Assembly (NCBI GenBank): GCA_023416965.1
Contig: JAEZGJ010000090.1
Location: 1 to 14,466 of the forward strand
Reading direction: 5' to 3'
From: Pseudomonadota bacterium
Lineage (GTDB): Bacteria > Pseudomonadota > Alphaproteobacteria > Rhizobiales > Phreatobacteraceae
DNA length: 14,466 bases
Made by a program: the position numbers and the translations under genes. The notes beneath the pieces are model-generated. The model saw only the letters and a list, made by a program, of their open reading frames with translations, searched no databases and had not been told where the DNA came from. Positions 7,970 to 14,466 of this stretch are shown here, in pieces (position 1 is the first letter of the stretch; each line of letters begins with the position of its first letter).

Positions 7970-8557
7970 ATGCGCTTCCCTCGTCTCGTCCTTTCCGCCG
8001 CCTTCATGACCGCCGTCGCGACGGCGGCGGAGGCCCACACGGGCCACGGCGCGACCAACGCCTTCACGGCCGGCTTCGCGCATCCGCTCGGCGGCTTCGA
8101 CCACCTGCTCGCCATGGTGGCCGTCGGTCTCTGGGCCGGCCTCGCCGGGGGCAGGGCACTCTGGCTCTGGCCCGCGGGCTTCGTCGCCGCCATGGTGCTG
8201 GGCGGCGTCCTGGGAATGGCGGGTGTTCCCATGCCCTTCGTCGAACAGGGCATCGTCGCCTCGGTGGTGGTGATCGGCCTGGCGGCGGCGCTGGCCCTCA
8301 GCCCGTCGCTCGCCACCGGCATCGGCCTCGCGGCGCTCGCCGGCCTGTTCCATGGCCATGCCCACGGCACCGAAGTGCCGGCCGACGCCTCCGGCCTCGC
8401 CTATGCCGCCGGTTTCGCCCTCGCCACCGCGCTGCTCCATGCCTGCGGAATCGCCGCCACGGTGATCGCCGCCCGCTTCACTCTGCCGGTGGCGGCGCGG
8501 GCCGCCGGAGGCCTGACGGCGGTGGCCGGCGTGGTGCTCGCCGCCCGCTTCTTCTGA
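7970..8557 (+). CDS. ureJ: HupE/UreJ family membrane protein, likely nickel permease
   Basis: HupE/UreJ proteins are secondary nickel (or cobalt) transporters found in hydrogenase and urease operons. The 195-residue product has a probable signal peptide (residues 1-22, ending AEA) and then a histidine-containing new N-terminus, HTGHG. The family signature follows at HPLGGFDHLLAM (about 41-52), with further membrane segments and a second histidine motif, GLFHGHAHG, in the middle. About six hydrophobic segments remain after signal cleavage. Its position inside the urease operon, 21 bases after ureA, supports nickel supply for UreC. The ribosome-binding site is weak. Nickel specificity is inferred from family and context, not shown by the sequence. 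Confidence 0.9.
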   Translation: MRFPRLVLSAAFMTAVATAAEAHTGHGATNAFTAGFAHPLGGFDHLLAMVAVGLWAGLAGGRALWLWPAGFVAAMVLGGVLGMAGVPMPFVEQGIVASVVVIGLAAALALSPSLATGIGLAALAGLFHGHAHGTEVPADASGLAYAAGFALATALLHACGIAATVIAARFTLPVAARAAGGLTAVAGVVLAARFF

Positions 8558-8578
8558 TCCTGCCGACGGGAGGTTCGC

Positions 8579-8830
8579 ATGCTGGATCTGCGCCCGAACT
8601 GCGAATGCTGCGACCGCGACCTGCCGCCGGACGCGGCCAACGCCATGATCTGCACCTTCGAGTGTACGTTCTGCGCCGACTGCGCGTCGGAGAGGCTCGG
8701 CGGCACCTGTCCCAATTGCGGCGGCGAACTGGTGCGCCGCCCGGTCCGCCCGGCGGCCAAGCTCGCGCGTTTCCCGGCCTCCACGATTCGCGTCTTCAAG
8801 CCCCAGGGCTGCGCAGGAGCCACACCATGA
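8579..8830 (+). CDS. DUF1272 domain cysteine-rich protein
   Basis: This 83-residue product matches the DUF1272 family: LRPNCECCDRDLPPD at the start, CTFECTFCADC in the middle and CPNCGGELVRRP after it. Nine cysteines (8, 10, 11, 25, 29, 32, 35, 44, 47) in CxCC, CxxxCxxCxxC and CxxC arrangements suggest one or two bound metal ions, probably zinc. No biochemical function is established that I know of. The gene lies between ureJ and ureB and overlaps the ureB start by 4 bases (ATGA), so it is co-translated with the beta subunit; a regulatory or metal-handling role in urease production is possible but only inferred from context. ATG 8579 follows a GGGAGG-type ribosome-binding site by 5 bases (8568-8573). 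Confidence 0.88.
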   Translation: MLDLRPNCECCDRDLPPDAANAMICTFECTFCADCASERLGGTCPNCGGELVRRPVRPAAKLARFPASTIRVFKPQGCAGATP

Positions 8831-9132
8831 AACCGGGCGAGATCATTCCGGCGGAAGGCACGGTCGAGCTCAACCAGGGGCAGAACAGCGTCGTGCTGAC
8901 CGTCTCCAACACCGGCGACCGGCCGGTCCAGGTCGGCTCGCACTACCATTTCTACGAGACCAATCCGGGCCTCGCCTTCGACCGCGAACAGGCACGCGGC
9001 ATGCGCCTCGACATCCCGCCGGGCACGGCCGTGCGGTTCGAGCCGGGGCAGACCCGCGAGGTCACGCTCGTACCCTATCGCGGCTCACGCACCGTCTACG
9101 GCTTCCGGCAGTCCGTCATGGGCAAGCTCTGA
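8827..9132 (+). CDS. ureB: Urease beta subunit
   Basis: UreB is the second small structural subunit of urease and helps assemble and gate the active site of UreC. The 101-residue product is complete and contains the family stretches MKPGEIIPAEG, VSNTGDRPVQVGSHYHFYETN (about 33-53) and the RLDIPPGTAVRFEPGQTR-VTLVPYRG segment. The start is fixed by the 4-base ATGA overlap with the DUF1272 gene, which also implies coupled translation. ureC begins 19 bases downstream, behind its own strong ribosome-binding site. Confidence 0.98.
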   Translation: MKPGEIIPAEGTVELNQGQNSVVLTVSNTGDRPVQVGSHYHFYETNPGLAFDREQARGMRLDIPPGTAVRFEPGQTREVTLVPYRGSRTVYGFRQSVMGKL

Positions 9133-9151
9133 GCGCTCCGAGGAGAATTCG

Positions 9152-10867
<1,716 letters not shown>

Positions 10868-10880
10868 TCTGGCTGCGCGG

Positions 10881-10955
10881 TGTCTGTCATGGCCGTGTTG
10901 CCCGGCCATCCACGACCCGAGCACCCGGGCCAAGCCGGCCTGACGCCACAGACGA
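10881..10955. repeat. REP/BIME-like palindromic element between ureC and ureE
   Basis: The 150-base gap between ureC and ureE holds two palindromic units in opposite orientation. Unit one is a perfect 7-bp hairpin, ATGGCCG (10889-10895) with CGGCCAT (10903-10909). Unit two can form GGCC-AAGCC-GGCC (10928-10940). The outer arms GTCATGGCCG (10886-10895) and CGGCCTGAC (10936-10944) are complementary apart from one bulged base, so the whole could fold as one cruciform. The ATGGCCGxxxxxxCCGGCCATCCACG wording resembles the short intergenic repeats common in Hyphomicrobiales genomes. It could stabilise the ureC transcript or lower expression of ureE-F-G; that is inference. Confidence 0.5.
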
Positions 10956-11017
10956 TCGTCGCCAAGGCCGGCCTATTGAGTTATTCGGTCGGCAGAATGC
11001 CGGCCAGAGAGATGCAG

Positions 11018-11719
11018 ATGATCCGCGCCACCGAAGTCCTCGCCCCCCGTTCCTTCGCCGAGACCGCCGTCATCGACCGCGTCGTGCTCGACTATGACGA
11101 CCGCCACCGTCGCCGCCTGGCGATGGAGGGTGTCGAGGGCACGGCCTTCCTTCTGGATCTGCCCGAGGCGGTGCCGCTCGTCTCGGACAGCGGCCTGAAA
11201 CTCGAGGATGGCCGCGTCGTCATGGTGGTGGCCGCCGCCGAGCCGCTGGTCGAGATCCGCACGACCGATCCGAACCACATGGTCCGCGTCGCCTGGCACC
11301 TCGGCAACCGCCACCTGCCGACCCAGATCATGGGCACGCGCCTGAGAATCCGCCGCGATCACGTGATCGAGGACATGGTACGCGGGCTCGGCGCCAGGGT
11401 GGTGCCGATCGAAGCGCCCTTCGACCCCGAGGGCGGCGCCTATGGCCACGGCACGGTGACGGGGCACGACCACGGGCTTCACCACGACCATGGGCACGGG
11501 CATTCCCACGGGCATGACCACCATCACGGTCATTCCCACGACCACGGCCATGCGCCGAAGCCTCGCGACGTCCTGGCCGTGCAGAGCGCCGGCCATGTCC
11601 ATGACGACGCCTGCGGCTGCGGCCATGACCACCACGATCATCACCACCACGGCCACGACCATGGCGCCCACGGGCACGACCACGGTCATCACCACGGCCA
11701 CGACCACAAGCATGGCTGA
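11018..11719 (+). CDS. ureE: Urease accessory protein UreE, nickel metallochaperone with long His-rich tail
   Basis: UreE dimers carry nickel to the UreG/UreF/UreD-urease complex. The 233-residue product has an N-terminal peptide-binding domain and a metal-binding domain with HLGNRHLPTQI; His99 corresponds to the conserved dimer-interface nickel ligand (Klebsiella His96). From residue 144 to the end comes a 90-residue tail with about 37 histidines, plus Asp/Gly/Ser and a CGC pair, much longer than the 15-residue His tail of Klebsiella UreE. The start chosen is ATG 11018, preceded by AGAGAG (11006-11011); ATG 11012 or 10997 are alternatives, and the frame runs back to 10880 through the upstream repeat. 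The C-terminus overlaps ureF by 8 bases. Confidence 0.94.
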   Translation: MIRATEVLAPRSFAETAVIDRVVLDYDDRHRRRLAMEGVEGTAFLLDLPEAVPLVSDSGLKLEDGRVVMVVAAAEPLVEIRTTDPNHMVRVAWHLGNRHLPTQIMGTRLRIRRDHVIEDMVRGLGARVVPIEAPFDPEGGAYGHGTVTGHDHGLHHDHGHGHSHGHDHHHGHSHDHGHAPKPRDVLAVQSAGHVHDDACGCGHDHHDHHHHGHDHGAHGHDHGHHHGHDHKHG

Positions 11720-12407
11720 GCCGGCGGCCGCCCCGGCGGCGCTCTACCGTCTGCTTGCCTGGATGTCGCCGGCCTATCCGGTCGGCGCCTTCAGCTATTC
11801 GCACGGCATCGAATGGGCGGTTGAGACCGGCGACATCACGAACCTCGACAGCCTCGTCGACTGGCTGGGGCTCGTCATCGCCGAGGGATCGGGGATCGCC
11901 GACGCCACCTTCTGCGCCCATGCCCACCGCGCCGTCCTGGCCGGCGAGGGCAGGGCGCTGGCAGAGGTCGCGGAACTGGCGCTCGCCTTCCAGCCCTCGA
12001 AGGAGCGGCGGCTCGAGACCACCGCCCAGGGCAATGCCTTCATGGCGGCGACGGAGGCCGCCTGGCCCGCGGCGCCGCTCGCGCTCGTCCGCGCCAATTG
12101 GCCCGACGCCGTCGCCTATCCGGTGGCGGTCGGCGCGGCGACGGCGGCGCACGGCATCGACGAGGCGACGGCGCTGCACGCCTTCCTGCACGCGGTGGCG
12201 GCGAACCTCATCTCGTCGGCGGTGCGCCTCGTGCCGCTCGGGCAGACCGACGGCCAGCGGGCTCTCGCCGCGATGGAACCGGTGGTGACGGCGACGGCGG
12301 CGGCGGCGCGCTCGCTCGCCCTCGACGATATCGGCGGCCACGCCCTGCGCTCGGACCTCGCCTCCATGCGCCATGAAACCCAGTACACCCGCCTGTTCAG
12401 GAGCTGA
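11712..12407 (+). CDS. ureF: Urease accessory protein UreF
   Basis: UreF joins UreD on apo-urease and recruits the GTPase UreG, acting as a fidelity checkpoint for nickel delivery. The 231-residue, all-helical product has the family start LYRLLAWMSPAYPVGAFSYSHGIEWAV (about residues 11-37), then a TTAQGNAF stretch and the terminal SDLASMRHETQYTRLFRS, where MRHETQ(Y/F)TRLFRS is the conserved C-terminus. ATG 11712 lies inside the final codons of ureE (8-base overlap), so it is translated from within the His-rich coding sequence, probably by coupling. ureG starts 3 bases after its stop. Confidence 0.96.
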   Translation: MAEPAAAPAALYRLLAWMSPAYPVGAFSYSHGIEWAVETGDITNLDSLVDWLGLVIAEGSGIADATFCAHAHRAVLAGEGRALAEVAELALAFQPSKERRLETTAQGNAFMAATEAAWPAAPLALVRANWPDAVAYPVAVGAATAAHGIDEATALHAFLHAVAANLISSAVRLVPLGQTDGQRALAAMEPVVTATAAAARSLALDDIGGHALRSDLASMRHETQYTRLFRS

Positions 12408-12410
12408 CCC

Positions 12411-13031
12411 ATGCCTTCTCCCCACGGACCCCTGCGCGTCGGCATCGGCGGCCCCGTCGGTTCCGGCAAGACGGCGCTGATGGACGCGCTCTGCAAGGCG
12501 CTGCGGCAGGATTTCGAGATCGCCGCCATCACCAACGACATCTACACCAAGTGGGATGCCGAATATCTCATGCGGTCCGGCGCGCTGCCGACCGAGCGCA
12601 TCATGGGGGTGGAGACGGGGGGATGCCCGCACACCGCCATTCGCGAGGACGCCTCGATCAACCTCGCTGCCGTCGCCGAGATGCGGGCGAAGTTCCCTGA
12701 ACTCGACCTGATCCTGATCGAATCGGGCGGCGACAATCTCGCCGCGACCTTCTCGCCGGAACTCGCCGACATCACGATCTACGTCATCGACGTGGCGGCG
12801 GGGGAGAAGATCCCCTCCAAGGGCGGGCCAGGCATCACCCGTTCCGATCTCCTGGTCATCAACAAGACCGACCTCGCGCCGCTGGTCGGCGCCGATCTCG
12901 GCAATATGGACCGGGATTCGAAGCGGATGCGCGGCCAGCGGCCCTTCGTCTTCACCAACATCAAGACCGGCGACGGCGTCGCCGAGGTCGCGCGCTTCGT
13001 GCGCGAGAAGGGCGGGCTCGGCGCCGCCTGA
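12411..13031 (+). CDS. ureG: Urease accessory GTPase UreG
   Basis: UreG is a SIMIBI-class GTPase that supplies the nickel and the energy for urease activation. The 206-residue product shows the P-loop GPVGSGKT (14-21), the invariant metal-binding CPH motif (Cys72-Pro73-His74) in GGCPHTAIRED, ESGGDNL and the guanine-specificity motif NKTDLA. ATG 12411 follows AGGAG (12399-12403), located in the end of ureF. It is the last gene of the urease operon; a 100-base gap with a short hairpin follows before the next gene, so transcription may end there. Confidence 0.98.
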   Translation: MPSPHGPLRVGIGGPVGSGKTALMDALCKALRQDFEIAAITNDIYTKWDAEYLMRSGALPTERIMGVETGGCPHTAIREDASINLAAVAEMRAKFPELDLILIESGGDNLAATFSPELADITIYVIDVAAGEKIPSKGGPGITRSDLLVINKTDLAPLVGADLGNMDRDSKRMRGQRPFVFTNIKTGDGVAEVARFVREKGGLGAA

Positions 13032-13099
13032 GGCGGGGCAGGTCCATGTGCTGACCCCTTTCCTTAAAACGGTTCAAAGGCCATGATCGGCGGCAACGA

Positions 13100-13113
13100 C
13101 GGCCGAGTGGCCG
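13100..13113 (+). terminator. Weak hairpin after ureG
   Basis: CGGCC (13100-13104) and GGCCG (13109-13113) form a 5-bp stem with a GAGT tetraloop, followed by CTTTG, a very short T-run. It lies 69 bases after the ureG stop and 8 bases before the ribosome-binding site of the next gene. It could attenuate transcription at the operon end, but a stem this short is easily found by chance in GC-rich DNA. Confidence 0.25.
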
Positions 13114-13131
13114 CTTTGCCGGGAGAGCCCC

Positions 13132-14466
13132 ATGACCACCCAGCCCCGCTTCATCCGCCTCGCCGCGGAAGACAATGTCGTCGTCGCCGTCGACATGATC
13201 GACGCCGGCAAGAGGGTGGACGGGGTGACCGCCACGGCCCGGGTGATGAAGGGCCACAAGATGGCGACGAAGCCGCTCGCCGAAGGTCAGCCCATCGTCA
13301 AATACGGGCAGATCATCGGCTTCGCCTCGCAGCCGGTCGCGCCCGGCGACTGGGTCCATACCCACAATTGCGCCTTCGCCGCCTTCGAGCGCGATTATGA
13401 CTTCGCTAGGGACGCGCAGCCGGAGGACGTGCTGCCGATCGACCAGCGCGCCACCTTCCAGGGGTTCCGGCGGGCGAGTGGGCGGGCCGGCACGCGCAAT
13501 TACATCGCCATCCTGACCTCGGTGAACTGTTCGGCCTCGGTGGCGCGGTTCATGGCCGAGGCAGTGAACCGGTCGGGCATGCTCGCCGACTTCCCCAATG
13601 TCGACGGCGTCATCCCGCTCGTGCACGGCACGGGCTGCGGCCTCGCGAGCGATGGGATCGGCTTCGACATCCTGGAGCGCACCATCTGGGGCTATGCGAC
13701 CAATCCCAATGTCTCGGCGGTGCTGATCGTCGGTCTCGGCTGCGAGGTGTTCCAGATCCCGCGGCTGATGAAGGATTACGGCATCGAGCCCGGCGACCGC
13801 TTCCAGTCCATGACCATCCAGGAGACCGGCGGCACCAAGAAATCCATCGAGGCGGGCATGGCGCGCATTCGCGAGATGCTGCCCATCGTCAACCTGGCGA
13901 AGCGGGAGACCCTGCCGGCCTCGGAGCTCTGCCTCGCCTTGCAGTGCGGCGGCTCGGATGGCTATTCCGGGATCACCGCCAATCCCGCCCTGGGCAAGGC
14001 GGTCGACCTGCTGGTCCGCCACGGCGGCACGGCCTGCCTGTCGGAGACGCCGGAAATCTACGGCGCCGAGCACCTGCTCACCCGCCGCGCCGAGAGCCGC
14101 GAGGTTGGCGAGAAGCTGGTCGACATCATCCGCTGGTGGGAGGGCTACACCGCCAAGCACGAGGGCTCGATGGACAACAATCCCTCGCCCGGGAACAAGG
14201 CGGGCGGCCTCACCACGATCCTCGAGAAGTCGCTCGGCGCCGCCGCCAAGGGCGGCAGCTCGCCGCTCGCCGGCGTCTATCGCTATTCCGAGCAGGTCGA
14301 CGCGCGGGGGCTCGTCTTCATGGACACGCCCGGCTTCGACCCGGTCGCCGCCACCGGCCAGATCGCCGGCGGCGCCAACCTCCTCGCCTTCACCACCGGC
14401 CGCGGATCCGCCTTCGGCTCGAAGCCGACGCCGACCCTGAAGCTCGCCACCAACACGCCGATGTAC
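13132..14466 (+). CDS. UxaA-type altronate/galactarate dehydratase, truncated at window end
   Basis: UxaA/GarD-family enzymes are iron-dependent dehydratases of sugar acids such as D-altronate or galactarate. The frame is open from ATG 13132 to the last base: 445 residues are visible of an expected 500-520. An N-terminal SAF-type domain spans about residues 8-90 and ends in HTHNC (76-80). The catalytic part has GRAGTRNYIAILTSVNCS, HGTGCG (Cys169), GLGCE (Cys204), LQCGGSDGYSG (Cys272), NPSPGNKAGGL and DTPGFDP-TGQIAGGANLL, all conserved in the family. GGGAG (13121-13125), 6 bases upstream, fixes the start. The exact substrate cannot be told: altronate, galactarate or another aldarate are possible. 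It is not functionally linked to urease; the neighbour relationship is probably incidental. Confidence 0.92.
   Translation, partial: MTTQPRFIRLAAEDNVVVAVDMIDAGKRVDGVTATARVMKGHKMATKPLAEGQPIVKYGQIIGFASQPVAPGDWVHTHNCAFAAFERDYDFARDAQPEDVLPIDQRATFQGFRRASGRAGTRNYIAILTSVNCSASVARFMAEAVNRSGMLADFPNVDGVIPLVHGTGCGLASDGIGFDILERTIWGYATNPNVSAVLIVGLGCEVFQIPRLMKDYGIEPGDRFQSMTIQETGGTKKSIEAGMARIREMLPIVNLAKRETLPASELCLALQCGGSDGYSGITANPALGKAVDLLVRHGGTACLSETPEIYGAEHLLTRRAESREVGEKLVDIIRWWEGYTAKHEGSMDNNPSPGNKAGGLTTILEKSLGAAAKGGSSPLAGVYRYSEQVDARGLVFMDTPGFDPVAATGQIAGGANLLAFTTGRGSAFGSKPTPTLKLATNTPMY

Noticed and set aside
6596..8440. A 614-codon open frame on the minus strand across ureD, ureA and ureJ
   Set aside because: It crosses three well-supported genes on the other strand and has low-complexity composition (Gly/Arg/His/Glu). 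It is a codon-bias shadow.
11441..11716. Dense CAC/CAT repeats that could be mistaken for a tandem repeat or CRISPR-like array
   Set aside because: The periodicity is that of His-rich codons in the ureE tail. There are no equal-length repeats with unique spacers.
13083..13400. An open frame starting at ATG 13083 ahead of the dehydratase
   Set aside because: It overlaps the conserved dehydratase in another frame, translates to Arg/Pro/Asp-rich low complexity and lacks a ribosome-binding site.

Overview
The window is a GC-rich stretch of bacterial chromosome, densely packed and almost entirely transcribed rightwards. Gene content and order (scpA-scpB next to tatABC, psd-pssA together, and a urease operon whose gamma and beta subunits are separate genes with ureJ and a DUF1272 gene between them) point to an alphaproteobacterium, most likely of the Hyphomicrobiales (Rhizobiales). 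This placement is an inference from synteny and protein style; no rRNA is present to confirm it.

Layout. Positions 43-2702 hold scpA, scpB (chromosome segregation/condensation) and an ABC-transporter ATPase of the iron/polyamine type that overlaps scpB by 4 bases and has no permease beside it. Positions 2798-4665 hold tatA, tatB and tatC, a complete twin-arginine export system. Positions 4728-6298 hold psd and pssA, the two enzymes that make phosphatidylethanolamine from CDP-diacylglycerol via phosphatidylserine. A small leftward gene of unknown function (6299-6487) abuts pssA tail to tail with no spacer. It is followed by about 275 non-coding bases that carry promoter-like signals for urease.

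Positions 6764-13031 are a complete urease operon: ureD, ureA, ureJ/hupE-like, DUF1272, ureB, ureC, ureE, ureF, ureG. All three structural subunits, all four maturation factors (UreD/F/G/E) and a candidate nickel permease are present, and every active-site residue checked in UreC is intact. UreE ends in a 90-residue tail that is about 40% histidine. Between ureC and ureE lies a REP/BIME-like palindromic repeat. From 13132 to the window end runs a truncated altronate/galactarate dehydratase (UxaA-type) gene, open at the right edge and missing only its C-terminus.

The genes look functional and ordinary: there is no phage, transposase, CRISPR array, tRNA or rRNA. I found no convincing undescribed system. 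The best items for a second look are the possible sigma-54/NtrC-like signals upstream of ureD, the DUF1272 protein in the urease operon, the orphan ABC ATPase between scpB and tatA, the small leftward gene, and the palindromic element between ureC and ureE.
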